This document shows positions 44,313 to 55,486 of a stretch of DNA of 64,000 bases, piece after piece (the first letter of the stretch is position 1; the number at the start of each line of letters is the position of its first letter). The position numbers were made by a program, and so were the translations under genes. The DNA comes from Salvator merianae (lineage: Eukaryota; Chordata; Lepidosauria; Squamata; Teiidae): positions 11,884,321-11,948,320 of the forward strand of contig QVOM02000034.1 in assembly GCA_003586115.2 (NCBI GenBank), given 5' to 3'. The notes beneath the pieces are model-generated. The model was given only the letters and a program-made list of their open reading frames with translations, was not told where the DNA came from and did no database searches.

Positions 44313-44722
44313 CAGGGGTGGGCAAACCTTTTGACTCAGGGGCCACCCAGCACGCCGGCGGGGCGACCCAGCATGCCGGCATGTGGGCGGGGCGACCCAA
44401 CGCGTGTGCGTGTGTTCTGGGCGACCCAGCACGCGTGCATGTGGGCGGGGCGACCCAGCGCGCGTGCGTGTGGGCGGGGCAACCCAGCGCGCGTGCGTGT
44501 GGGCGGGGCAACCCAGCGCGCCGGCATGCGTGTGGGCGGGGCGACCAAGCGCGCCGGCGTGCGTGGGGGGGGCGACCCAGCACGCCAGTGTGCGTGTGGG
44601 CGGGGCAACCCAGCGCACATGCGTGCATGTGGGGCCAGTCAGCGCGCCGGCGGCCGTGCGGGCTGGATTACAAAGCCAAATGGGCCGCATGTGGTCTGCG
44701 GGCCTTAGTTTGCCCACCCCTA
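44313..44722. mobile_element. Non-autonomous hAT element filled by a minisatellite
   Basis: TGCTATGC occurs at 44305-44312 and 44723-44730, a perfect 8-bp target duplication. The ends are CAGGGGTGGGCAAAC and, reverse complemented, TAGGGGTGGGCAAAC, followed by 'ttttgactcaggggcc' and 'taaggcc' respectively. These are recognisable hAT (Charlie-like) termini. The whole interior is a GC-rich tandem array. No transposase. Confidence 0.92.
44340..44660. repeat. GC-rich minisatellite, about 29-33 bp units
   Basis: About ten units share 'gggcggggcgacccagc' followed by a variable 'gcgcgtgcgtgt' part that differs in length and in GC/AC/CCGG variants. The array is CpG-rich in an otherwise AT-leaning window. 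It keeps several frames open on both strands (up to 185 codons), making spurious Pro/Arg/Ala/His-rich proteins. Confidence 0.95.
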
Positions 44723-44730
44723 TGCTATGC

Positions 44731-45381
44731 GCTACACCAAAATGCTGAACTCTGTGTGTTTGTGGGGGTAGGTACTTCATTGTGTTCACTGAACAAACTT
44801 CGTATCGCTTTTGGCCTGATTATTTCCTCTATCACTGAGGATTGGCTATCAGTTGTGTGTCTGTAAATCCTAATCTTTAGTTCTAAAAAAAGTCCTGCTT
44901 GTGAGACACATGTCCAGGGCAATTCTCATAACAAAAGGAAAGGGGAAATCTCTTCTCCAGAAGAAACTGGGCTCAGTAGTCATTGATGTAATTTCCATCT
45001 GCAGAAGTGTCCTTGTGTGGTCCACCTCAATGTTCTTCCTTAAAAATGTGTGGCTGCCATTCACTTTTATGGGAGATACATGGGAGACACTGTTGAGGCC
45101 TGTTGACTTATCTGGGGAGATGGAAGTAATTTCCACTAAAAGGGGCATCTTGGGGAATGCAGGGCATATCTCTTTGTTTTGTTTTGTACAGCTCCCAAGA
45201 GACTTAGCCAAAATGTGCAATGGGAGCTGCATTGCACAAAGGACCATTTTCAAATTTCAGCTCCCATATTTGAAGGCTAAATTCAAGAGGGATAATCTTA
45301 GCCTTTAAAGCTTTTCCTGCCTTGCTAACTGAAAGTAACTGAAAGACCATTTGTGCCTCTATGTTCCTTTGAGGACCCTAA
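44731..45381. other. Unique sequence, no gene seen
   Basis: Overlapping frames of 127 and 135 codons lie on opposite strands at 44870-45308. Neither shows a motif. Confidence 0.3.
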
Positions 45382-45650
45382 AGGCCTGTCTGCACTTTGT
45401 TCTGCAGGTGCTCTCTAACACTACTAGCTGTGGACAGCTAAATTGCTGTCCACAGCTTGACCAGGAACAGCTAGACTGGTCCTGATCACCAGTGTTCACG
45501 CCAGCTTCCAAGTGCGAATGCTACAGGTTGCAGCATGGCTGCAGCTGCACAGTTGCACGCTGTATCCCCTGTCACCATGGCAGTGGCCGAATGTTTCTGA
45601 GGCTGCTGTCATGGCAAGTGGTCCGGCATCCACACTGTGAGTACTGTTTG
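45382..45650. mobile_element. MITE remnant, inverted relative of 29516-29890
   Basis: The left end is AGGCCTGTCTGCACTTTG. The interior at 45530-45640 matches the reverse complement of 29590-29760, for example 'atggctgcagctgcacag' and 'ccatggcagtggccga'. It also has a hairpin 'agctgtggacagc...gctgtccacagct' at about 45428-45458. The right end is not resolved. Confidence 0.55.
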
Positions 45651-45847
45651 GTTGCATGACTTTGCTCTGGCTATGTGGCTCCAAAATGCATTACTTGTCA
45701 TCCAAAAGGAAGGAGACCTCATTTGTTGCAAGCTCAACCTGAAATTATTTCTTCTGCTGTAAAATAGTGGACAACTGGCTTGAGGCACTTCTGACTCAAC
45801 TCCTCCATGGAGGCTTCCCAAAGATACATACACGGCCCAAAATAATA

Positions 45848-45892
45848 CTCTGCTGGATCAGATGAGTGTTCCATCTAGTCCATCTGCCTTTT
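45848..45892 (-). mobile_element. CR1 3'-end fragment, left of a MITE insertion
   Basis: 'ctctgctggatcagatgagt' and 'ccatctagtccatctgcc' are CR1 3'-end phrases. The CR1 continues beyond the MITE at 46399. Confidence 0.6.
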
Positions 45893-46398
45893 GGCTGCAT
45901 CCACTCAGAACCAGTGGTCCAGCCCAGCAGCCCCAGTGGGACACCTCATCTGCATGATGGAACACCTCATCTACATGCATACAGGAAGGTGATACGTCCC
46001 ATGGAATGCTACATCCATATGGCATGATGCGTTGGAGCAGTTTATGGAGCACGAGTGGCTCCATAGCCCCCTCCAGCAGGACATTGCTTGAAAGCAGTCT
46101 CCAAAGCATTCCACCAGGAGATCCAGCCTACCAGGGGGTGTCTTCACCGGTCTCCCTGAAGCAGCTCCAGAAGTGAATAATGTCTGGTGCCTGGCCAAAA
46201 CAGCCCTAGCCAGCAGCTTCAGAGGCTGGGAACTTTCATCCCCAGCCTTTGAAGCTGGGCCAGAGTGGTCCACATGCAATGTGGGCAACCTTTGGCACAG
46301 GCCACCAGCTGCCACTCCAGACTTTGCCTGCCTCACTCAATCCCTGCTAAGATCAGCCCAGCATAGCCCAGGATAATGTGTTCCATGTGGAAGCAGCT
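45893..46398. mobile_element. MITE inserted in CR1
   Basis: The left end is GGCTGCATCCACTCAGAACC; the right, reverse complemented, is AGCTGCTTCCACATGGAACA. The ends align over about 20 bp. Host CR1 sequence is found on both sides. The interior phrase 'gctgggaactttcatcccca' is shared with the TGCAC-type elements, which suggests module exchange between families. Confidence 0.65.
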
Positions 46399-46450
46399 CT
46401 CCTACAGCAGCCAGCTAATTACCTATGAAAATTCGCAAGCAGAATATGAG
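46399..46450 (-). mobile_element. CR1 3'-end fragment, right of the MITE
   Basis: 'acagcagccagctaattacc' and 'attcgcaagcagaatatgag' fit the CR1 order that follows 'tctcacagtggcc', with substitutions. It completes the host on the right side. Confidence 0.45.
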
Positions 46451-47205
46451 TACAAAACTTTTCCTTGTTTGGAGTTTCCCAGCAGAATTAATCACCTTCA
46501 AGGAAAAGAAATGAACATTTCTTTCCCCTCCTGCTGCTTCTCTTAGAATCTGATCAGAAAACATTTAGCACAGTAGAACATTTTTATCTTAAATTCTCCC
46601 TTGAGGGCTCACTGTCTTCTTTCCCTGTGACTGTGTAATAATAAACACTTGAAACTTAGGACACAAACATCCTTCCAACGTCTCCACTAGCCCTGTTAAC
46701 AAACTGTAAAGAGAAGCAACCGCCCACCTTACCTGAGCAGAGTGGTAGAAGCAGGTGAGGACAGCAAAACACATAGCAACCAACTCATTTCTATAAACTT
46801 TGTGGCTGGATTGTTAAGGAGGAAGCCCTAAGAAGACAAGGTAAATAGCACCTGCTCTGAACGCTGGTTGAACAAAGACAGCAAAGGATTGTGCAGCTTC
46901 CAACATCCAGGCAGGGCGGGCAGAAAAGGCGGGATGATTATTGAGTAGAAAGCAGGTGGCTGTAGCACTGCCATCTGGCTTCATTTATAAAACAGGTGCA
47001 GGATTTGCTCAGTGAGAGCATTTTCGTGTCCGTATGTGGCTTTCACTTACTCTTCCTTTAGAAACCTCAGCTTTAGCAACCTCACTAATACATCTTGCAT
47101 CCTTTTCCGTCCCAGTATTCCCCTGTGTAATCTTTATTTTTGAAGAAAAGCATATGGCTCTTCTCTTCCTTGGAATGAATATGGATATTGTGTGATAAAC
47201 AGGAA
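46451..47205. other. Unique sequence, no gene seen
   Basis: Nothing recognisable; short frames only. Confidence 0.3.
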
Positions 47206-47430
47206 GGCTACATCCACACACACATTAAAAAAGCAGCTCAAAAGTGGCTTGAAGATGGTAGTATGTGGATACTAGAATTCTCATCCCACTTCTAAATCAC
47301 ATTAAAGGCCAGAGAATGGACTTTGGAAGTCCATTCTTTGGTTTCTAATGTAAATTAGAGGCACTGGCGTGTGGATGCTACCTCCTCTAAGCCACTTTTG
47401 AGACTTTTTTCACTGCATGTGGACAGAGCT
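47206..47430. mobile_element. Palindromic MITE of the GGCTGCATCCACAC group
   Basis: The left end GGCTACATCCACAC is followed by 'agcagctcaaaagtggctt'. The right end, reverse complemented AGCTCTGTCCACAT, is followed by 'agtctcaaaagtggctt'. The arms align for about 45 bp. An inner palindrome ('ggactttggaagtccattct') lies at about 47310-47335. No clear target duplication. Confidence 0.7.
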
Positions 47431-49845
47431 TTAGCTGCATTCAGGTAAAGTTCTTGTTTTCAGTGGCATAACCACCATTGGGGAAGACCAGATTGTTGCC
47501 AGGGAGCCTCTAACTAAAGAGGGGGGCCTAGTGGTACCACTACAGATGTCCCTGGTGTTGTCCAGTTTAGTTAGCTTCTGAATGTGGACCTTATTGTTTC
47601 ATCCTGTGCCAGGTTTGTTGCCTTGCACATCTTAAGGGAAGAAGAATATTGCATTCTTTGTCAGAGTCCATTCCAACCCAGCTATACTTCCATTTGTTAA
47701 ATCTTGAGGCCCATTTACACTAGGTGAAATGAGCACAATTTTAGTGCAGGTTTGGGTAACATCCCCATGAAACTGCATGATGTTGTGCCAAAGCTGGGCT
47801 ACTTTTGCATACTTTCTGGTTTCACACTGACCCGAAACCATGTGGTGAATACTCCTGCTTTGTGATCTCAGCTTCTGTCATTTTTGCAACATGCTAGAGA
47901 GCCTTTTATCTCAACAAGCTAAATATGAATAGGCAAAACTATAGTTTCAAAGGGTTAAATATGGATCATCAAAGAGGAGTCTTGTTTTCATTTAGGTTCA
48001 ACTAAAATAGCCTTCCTAAATTCTACACACTGTTTATGGGCAGTGGAAATAAGCTGGCAGCAATGCAAGGAATTCTTCTACAGTTTAGAGTGATGTGAAA
48101 AATCACATTTTCAGAAATCTTTCTTCCACAAAATCCTCCAATACATCTATTGAAGAAATTCTATGGTGAGTGCATCTTGGTAGAAGAAGCCCAGAAGCTA
48201 GGAAGCTAGGAAGTGTGTGTGTGTGTATGTGTGTGAAGGCCTGGAAATGCTAAAGTCAATTGTTTTCTTCACCATTATTTAAATAAATACTAAACAATAT
48301 TAAAATTGGAACCATTGCTTCATCATATTTATGGCTACCGTTCTTGTAGTCCTTCATTATTAGCAAGAGCTGTGGAAAACCTCAGAAATTTCAAATTTGA
48401 GAATATTAAATACTTATCAATGGGAAAGCAGGGTCAGGCTAAGAGGAATCACATCTGAAAAATTTATATAAAAGCATGGAGATAAGGTGCAGTTCACTCT
48501 TAATGACTTCTAAAGCATCATGAGTTATTGCCAAATAGATATAACTGACTTCTAAAACAGTACCCATATGGCAGCAGAGGCTGCCATTCAGCACACTAAG
48601 AAGAATGCTGCTACAAGTGCTATAAGTGCTATTCGCAACCTGCTGCAGTCCTAGCCACGCAAACATCACAGCCAAGGAACTTTTGTTCCTTGACTGTGAA
48701 GTTTCTGGCCAAGGACATTTTCAAAAAACAGGACAAGGAAAGAAAGTGAGATGGAAAGTCTGCACATTGCAGTGGTGGTGCAACAAAAGAGTAGAAGGAA
48801 GTTTTGTCAGCATTCTTCCTATTACTCTGCCACTAAAGTACTCTAACGTGCAGACTCTGTACTCTTTGAGTGTACCCACAGTGCCACAAGGGTGTAGGTA
48901 CTCTAGCCATGCCAATCCTGTCTCAAATCTGCTCAGAAGAACCAGAACTTACAACTGACAGAAGTCAGCAGCTTCAGAACTCAATTACAAGAACTGCAGG
49001 GTGGCAAAATCAGTGCTGCTAGGGCTGTGGGATAACCTCCAAATGCACTCTATGTGAAGAACGGTCCTGGCACAAGAAAAGCATCCCAGGCTATGAACAT
49101 GGCAAGCTGTGCAGAGCACACTGGTGGCTATCTACATGACAGTTACCCCATGTGGATGCTATGGTCCAGGCACATATCTGACATACTCCTGATGGTCCAC
49201 ATTGATGTTGCCTGAAAGTCTAGAACTCATTGGTTTAGAACTGGAAAAATTACATATTGATCCAAATCAGTACTTTCAAACCCTGAGGAAAAATGTGGGA
49301 GCACCAGTTCATGGCACTAACTCACGACTGTATGGGTTGCAGATAACCAAAACCTATACAACACTGGAATTGCAGGTATACAAATCTCATCAGTTATTAA
49401 ATTTGTAAATTAATGAGAGACAACTGCATTCTAGTCAGAAGGAGCTTGAAAAGGCATTTTTTAAAAATTATCAGAAAATTATTTTCTGAAAGATTTCAGC
49501 TGAGACCTAGGTTAAATACAGCTCTAGAAAACAGAACACTGGGGTCTAATTGTCATAATAATTATCCTTCATTATCCTACATTGCAATTTTATTGTACAT
49601 AGCAATTTCCATTCTTGAAATAGACAGTGATCAACAAATTTTAAATAAATCTCATATTAGTAACCCTCCCCTCAAAAAAAACATCTATAGGTGCAGGGCT
49701 TAAGAAAGGTTTTTTGTGATCCCTAATGCCAATTTGTTTCAATAACAGCCCCATTTTTAAAAAAACAAAGGGAAAATCAAGCGCAAGTTGTTGAGTTAAA
49801 TAATCTTCACGAAAATATGGATAACTTAGACAAAAGTCATAAAAA
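47431..49845. other. Unique sequence with a short (TG)n
   Basis: A (TG)n run is at about 48213-48235. No gene, LINE or MITE was recognised in this 2.4-kb stretch, the longest quiet block of the window. Frames up to 110 codons (48626-48958) lack motifs. Confidence 0.35.
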
Positions 49846-49903
49846 CATAAGAACGTAAGAGAAACCCTACTGGATCAGGCCACAATCCATCTAGTCACAT
49901 CCT

Positions 49904-50255
49904 GGCCCTGTTCGCACTTTGAGCTAGCGAGTGTCAGGGATGCTGACTAGATAAGTGCCTTCACACTTTGAGGAGGCCCTCACAATCAGGAGCAGACTCC
50001 AGCTGCTCCCGATCGCAGCTAGCCATGGAGTACTACCTAAGAGCAGCTAGCCTGCTCCTGGTCGAGCGCATTTGCACCCGCTTCTGGAGGTAAGTGCACG
50101 GCTGCGCAGCGCAGCGCACCACAGCAGAGCGAATGCTGGTATCCTGATGAGTATTCCTGTCTATGGCCCCACAGTGTGGATGGTGTCTGTGCTGCATGGT
50201 TCATTCCACGTTAGAACAGTTACCCTGTTCTAACATAGAAAGTGTGAAAATGCCC
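49904..50255. mobile_element. MITE nested in CR1 (352 bp)
   Basis: The left end is GGCCCTGTTCGCACTTTG; the right, reverse complemented, is GGGCATTTTCACACTTTC. Flanks are CCT and ACT, a 3-bp duplication with one mismatch. The interior is GC-richer than its host, for example 'cggctgcgcagcgcagcgca'. Non-coding. Confidence 0.75.
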
Positions 50256-50682
50256 ACTGTCTCACACAATAGCCCTCCAATTGCTTCTGGGCATTCTCAA
50301 GCAGAAGTCAAAGGCAAAACCTTCACCTGATCTCAACTCTCTGCAAATGGCCTTTAGAGTCATCCTGCCTGTCTCTCCAACACGGAGGTGGTACCTGGAT
50401 ATCAGTTCTAGCAGCCTTTGATACACCTGGCCTCCATGAATTTATCTAATCCTTTCTTAAAGCTATCCAGGCTAGTTGCTGTCATCACCTCTTGTGATAG
50501 AAATTCCATAGATCATTGACCCTCTAGGTGAAAAAATATTTCCCCTTGTCAATCAATCCTGCCCATCAGCTTCATAGAATATCCCCCAGTTCTTGTGTTA
50601 TACAATAGAGAAAGTAATTTTTCTTTATCCACCTTTTCCACACTATGCACCATGTTATATACTTCAGTCAGGTCCCCTCTTA

Positions 50683-51382
50683 GGAGGTGTTCAGACATGC
50701 TATTTTGGTCTCCTTATAAACGTATCTAAGCCAGGGAGTCCACAAAGTGTAACCTGGAAATCGCCCTTGTGCCTCTCCCCGGCTACCTGGAACCACTCTT
50801 CTATATTCACCTTTTCAGGGTTCTCAGGTCACCTTAGAGCTAAGCAGGGGGTGCCTCAACCAATCACAGCCTTCCAGGAGCCTGTGAGACAATAGCACAG
50901 GAAGGGAGGACTACAAGTGAGCTCTTGCCAGTGCCAGGAAACTTTTGAAGATGAAAGGAAAAAAGTAACTTCTATCCTGTCTTCTGTACTTAAAAAGCAC
51001 ACTGGACTTCAGTAGCAAGGTGTGGGAGAGAGAGTGAAACTTTTCACTAAGGCATCGGGGAATCGGAGAAGCAGGGAGAGGTACCAGTGAGCTCTTTACA
51101 TTGCCTTCTTTACATTAAAAAAGCGCACTGGATTTCTCATAATGGGGAGAAGAGAGAAAGACTTGATGTTTCTTTTGCAAACAGAAAAACCTGGCAGTTA
51201 AGGAGTTAAGGACTTGGAAACTGCTTCAGCAGAGAGGCGGGGAGTGGCCAATCTGTCAGCAGTTGAATTGTTGAATCGCCTCAATGGGTAACTGTGTGTG
51301 GAAGGCTGTTTCTCTGTGTGCCCAGGAATTATTCACTCCTTTTATGCAGGTGATTTTAAAAATCGCTAGTCTGAACACACCC
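50683..51382. mobile_element. MITE, 'TTCAGACTAGC' family, copy 2 (700 bp), nested in CR1
   Basis: The left end is GGAGGTGTTCAGACATGC; the right, reverse complemented, is GGGTGTGTTCAGACTAGC. TTA flanks both sides (50680-50682 and 51383-51385), the classical PIF/Harbinger target. It is the partner of 43364-44049. An internal segment ('aaaaagcacactggac' with a purine stretch) is duplicated at about 50993 and 51118. Confidence 0.88.
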
Positions 51383-51570
51383 TTAAACATCACCTTTCAA
51401 GTTGGAAGAGTCCTAGATGTTGCAACCTGATTTCATAAGGGAGGTTTTCCAGCCCTCTGATCATTCTGGTTGCCCTTTATTGCACTTTATTACAGTCACC
51501 TCTCATTATTTTAATATCTTTGAGTTTTATCAGCAACTACAGAACCATATAAGGTTTTGATATCTGTGTT

Positions 51571-52576
51571 GTGTATATTCGTGAGTGAGCACCAGAGACT
51601 GGCACTTTCCCACAGGGTTTCCCCCCCACCTCCAGGTGAAGATGATTTAAAACTGCCAACTTTGGTCAGTTCAGATTTCTGATGCTTTTTCCAGTTCTGA
51701 TTCTAGGTATTTTCTGTGGCTGGATCTCCACTTAATGAGTAAAGTGACTGTGGGCACATCTTCAGCTATCGCATTTCCATTTGCAGCAGGAAGAGGCAAG
51801 ACAAATGCACTGCATCAGCAAAGGGCACAGTTGCTGTTGGAGGTTCTTTACCCAAAAAGCATGATTTCTCTTGATCACCGCATCATCAGCTCCTTGGCGT
51901 TCCAAAATGAAGCTGCAGAGATGCCCTTTGCTGTAGGAAACAAGGCATTTTTGATGAGGCACAAACCCTCAGGCCTGCTCTGTATATCCATGGAGACATA
52001 ACTGGTATCACTGCTGACTTTGGTCAGCTGTGCATTGTAGCACTTCTGATTTTGGCATTTCTGAGAGAGTTTTGAGACATGGGGAAGTTAGGCTGCATCC
52101 TCATGGGCACCCTGGCTGCCCTCCAGTTGACCGAGGAGCTGGGTATCAATATACCTCAATGACCCCAGGGCATATTTACCCTCCACTGTCTGCTGTCTTA
52201 TCCTACCTTCCTTGGCAGTTGACTTACCTGTAACACAAGAAGAATGACTCAGAGTGCATACACAGAGGTTATTCTGTGTAGATACATAGAGGAGAAGGGT
52301 AGTGACTCACTTGTTCATTTTCTGGCTGGGCTGTTTTTTTGTCAGACAGAAAATGGCCACATTCTGAGCCATTTCCAGTTCTGTACAAAAGTAGCCCTGG
52401 TGGAAATCTCATTATTTTGAGATGGCTCTTTGCAGAAGTCAGGTGTCTGGGGTTAGCAGCCCAAATGAGGTGTTTGCTTCATATTCGGCCCCGTTTATTA
52501 TTGTTTAAAAAATAAGACTCTGTATCTGCTGGTTTCTATAGGTGGGAAATGTAGCAAGCTTGCAGAGTCAAATATA
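51571..52576. other. Unique sequence, no gene seen
   Basis: An 88-codon plus-strand frame at 51735-52001 is the cleanest one, but I recognise no domain and no splice context that would make it an exon. Confidence 0.3.
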
Positions 52577-53720
52577 AGGAGCCCTCCTGGATCAGGCCAC
52601 AGCCCATCTAATCCAGCATCCTGTCTCGCATAGTGCCCACCATTTGCTTCTGGGCATTCTCAAGCTGAAGACAAAGGCAAAACCTTCATCTGTGCTTATC
52701 TCCCTGCAAGTGGCTTTTAGATGCATAATTATCTGTCTCTCCAACCTGAAGGCAGCACCTAATCATCCATTCTAGTAAGCTGTTGATAAACCTGTCCTCT
52801 ATGAATTTGTCCAGCCTCTTTTTAAAGGTTTCCAAGCTGATGGCCTTTACCACAACCTCTGGTAGTAAATCCCATAGATCAATGATCTGCTGGTTAAAAA
52901 GTTACTTCCCCTTGTCAGCCCTTACTTTCCTGCTTATAAGCTTCATAAAGTGACCCTGGCTCTAGTGTTGTGCAATAAAGAACATAATTTTTCTCTATCT
53001 ACCTTTTCCATACTATGCATGATTTTATAGACTTCAGTCAGGTCCCCCCTTAAAGATCATTTTTCAGTGCTGAATAGTCCTAGACATTGCATACTGATCT
53101 CATAAGGGATGTGTTCCTGCCCCTTGATCATTCTGTTTCCCCTTTTCTGCACTTATTCCAGTTCCACAATATCTTTTCTGAGGTGTTGTGATCAGAATTG
53201 TACTCAATATTCCAGGTGTGACCTCACCACAGATTTATAAAGTTGGTACAATGATGATTGGAGATTTATTTTCTATTCTGTTCCTAATTATCTCTAACAC
53301 TGAATTTGCTTTTTTCACTGCTGCTATGTACTATGGAGACACCTTCATTTGAGCTATCCACCAGAACCCCAAGGTCCTTTTCCTGGACTGTCACAGAAAG
53401 CTGAGACCCCCATCAATTTATAGGTTATAATTATGGGAGGGGATTGCACCAACGTGCATCACTTTGCTCTTACTAACATTGAAGTGCATTTGCCACTTTA
53501 TTGCCTTCTCACCCAATGCTAAGAGATCCCTCTGGAGCTCTTCACAGTCTCAGTTTTCACACCCTAAATAGTTTGGTGGCATCAGCAAACTTTGCTATTT
53601 CACTGCCTACTCCTACTTTTAGGACATTTGTGAATAAATTTAAACATATAGGTCCCGGTACTGAACCATGGGGGACCCCACTTTTTACTTCCCTCCATTT
53701 TATTCTCTAAATTGGATAGC
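52577..53720 (-). mobile_element. CR1 LINE, long uninterrupted 3' region
   Basis: The longest CR1 piece here: 'ctcctggatcaggccacagc', 'catcctgtctcgcatagtgc', 'tagacttcagtcaggtcccc', 'ccctgatcattctgtttccc'-type text, 'actgaatttgcttttttcac', 'gaaccccaaggtccttttcc', 'gcatcagcaaactttgctat' and 'accatgggggaccccac', all in CR1 minus-strand order. It covers the last part of ORF2 and the 3' UTR; no intact protein remains. Confidence 0.85.
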
Positions 53721-54740
53721 AGTGGAACACAAGGTGAGCGCTCTCTGGACAATAAAGGACAGAGGGTAATGGGCCCTGACAAGTACGGTTTGTAAAGGAA
53801 AACAGGAGGTCAGTCCTACTGAAATGTTAATTCTACTCTTTCAAATACAAAATCGATATACGAAATCCAAAAAAGAACAAGGTCAGCTCATGTAAAAGCA
53901 GAATACACGCAATTACAATAATTCAAAGTATAAAGCAGTCAATACGACATAATATGGTCAAAATAATTTGCGAGGGACAACATGAAGGGATGACAAGAAA
54001 AGCTCAGCTCTGCATTTTCAGTAGAGGAGGGAGCTTAATTCCTGGATGTGCTCTTCTCTTTCCAAGCTGCATTCATACCAGGAAAAAAATGTGCCTGTTG
54101 AGGATCCAAAGTGGTGTGGAGTGGTGTCTGCATGCCCATGCCATCTTCGGGGAAGAAGCCTGCCTCTGAGGGATAGCAAGTGTCTCTGGAAGAATCCTTC
54201 CTGAAGTGTAAGAAAAAATACAGTGAGGGTTCTTACCACCCTCAAGCACCTGCACTGCCCCTGCGCAGATGGACAGCAGCAGTGTGGTATGGGTAACTTA
54301 CCTTACTCTCCATATGACCCCATTAAGCAATGCATAGAAAACAGCTGACTTCCACAGCCATTTCCTGTGCATCCCTTAGTGGGGCTGGGTGGAATGTTCA
54401 AAACCGGGAAACTTTTTATTCCTGTCTTTGAAATGTGCAAGGCTAAGGGCACCAGAATGTTTTAATCCACTCTGTTCAGCCCACCTAACTGCACAATGGG
54501 GTCTGAGTTCGATATTGGCTTTATCACTCCCATGAAACATTGTGCTCACTCAGTTTGTTTTCATTTTGTTTGCACCTGTCATTCTCCCCATCCTCAATTG
54601 GGTGATAGAGTACCTTTTTCTCTGCACCCTCCAATCCTTCTCTCCCCCCTGCCATCTGTGACTGAATGCACTTCTGTCAGTCATTTCTGTCAGTAGTTTC
54701 TGAGTGGAGGGAAGGGCCAGCCTCCTCTGCCCCACCCTGC
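53721..54740. other. Unique sequence, no gene seen
   Basis: 'aagctgcattcataccagg' at about 54066 resembles a MITE end, but no partner is found. No exon is supported. Confidence 0.3.
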
Positions 54741-54743
54741 AAA

Positions 54744-55306
54744 GATCCTTTCCACACTGGAGTCTCTGTTTTTTGCAGTTCCCCTCATGCTCCCTTTCTC
54801 CACATATCCATAGCCCAATGTGAGGCATAAGCATGTCTCCTACGGGGGTGAGCATCATCAGCTGCTCCATCTAGACTTGATTTCCTCCCACTTTCCAAAG
54901 ATTCTGTCTGTGAAGACAAATAACTCTTGCATGCATATTCATGACCTTGATTGGATGGTTGTGCACGTAGGTACCCAGCGCATTTGAAGGTGCAGAACTA
55001 CACACCTGCACAGATCTCTCCCTCACTCTGGTTTTTTTGAGGGGAGAAGGTTAAAACCCAAGATCTGTGCAAGTGTGCATTTCTGCACCTTCAAATATGT
55101 TGGGGGATTGCTACATTTCCTGCCAGGATATTGAGGGTGGGGTGAAGGGCAATGGTAGCATTTGTGGTGGGGTTCCCCCATCCTTTTCTCTCTTCTGCAT
55201 TTAGTGGGAGGGTGCCACTCTCCCCCACTTTGCTCCTTGCCCCATGTCTCTGGCTTCCATCCCTTCAGGTAAGTCCCGTTCTAAGGTGGAAGGTGCGAAT
55301 AGGCCC
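54744..55306. mobile_element. MITE with a central 41-bp hairpin
   Basis: The left end is GATCCTTTCCACAC; the right, reverse complemented, is GGGCCTATTCGCAC. Flanks are AAA and AAT. Arms at 54977-55017 and 55061-55101 ('atttgaaggtgcagaa' and 'ttctgcaccttcaaat', plus 'gcacagatct' and 'agatctgtgc') form a strong hairpin around about 43 bp. Confidence 0.65.
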
Positions 55307-55354
55307 AATGACATGGATAACCTGTTGAGTAGAAACTGGTCAATGCATATATCA

Positions 55355-55470
55355 CATCTGTGTGTGAGCAACTGCACTGGTTACCAGATAGCAAGGTTTT
55401 ATCCTTGCTACATAAGGCCCTACACAATGTGGGACCAGTCTACTTAGCAAACCACCTCTCATTTTTCATT
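55355..55470 (+). mobile_element. L2-type LINE ORF2 end fragment
   Basis: The translation includes LHWLPDSKVLSLLHKALHN and GPVYLANHL. It matches the conserved 'LHWLP ... KALHGLAPxYL' end of L2-type ORF2. It is broken off before the tail by unrelated sequence. Confidence 0.7.
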
Positions 55471-55486
55471 ATCTTTGCTATTGTGA

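Larger units (their letters stand above)
49846..51570 (-). mobile_element. CR1 LINE 3' UTR split by two MITEs
   Basis: The CR1 3' end starts at 'aacataagaacgtaagagaa' and runs to 'ctagtcacatcct' at 49903. It resumes at 'tgtctcacacaatagccctc' (50259) and continues to 'cttcagtcaggtcccctc' (50679). It resumes again at 'aacatcacctttcaagttgg' (51386) and fades near 51560. Order and content match the uninterrupted copy at 52577-53720. Host continuity defines both insertions to within a few bases. Confidence 0.85.

Noticed and set aside
44296..44866. Overlapping Pro/Arg/Ala/His-rich frames of up to 185 codons on both strands
   Set aside because: They result from a CpG-rich minisatellite of 29-33 bp units inside a hAT element. 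Frames open on both strands at once are an artefact of composition.
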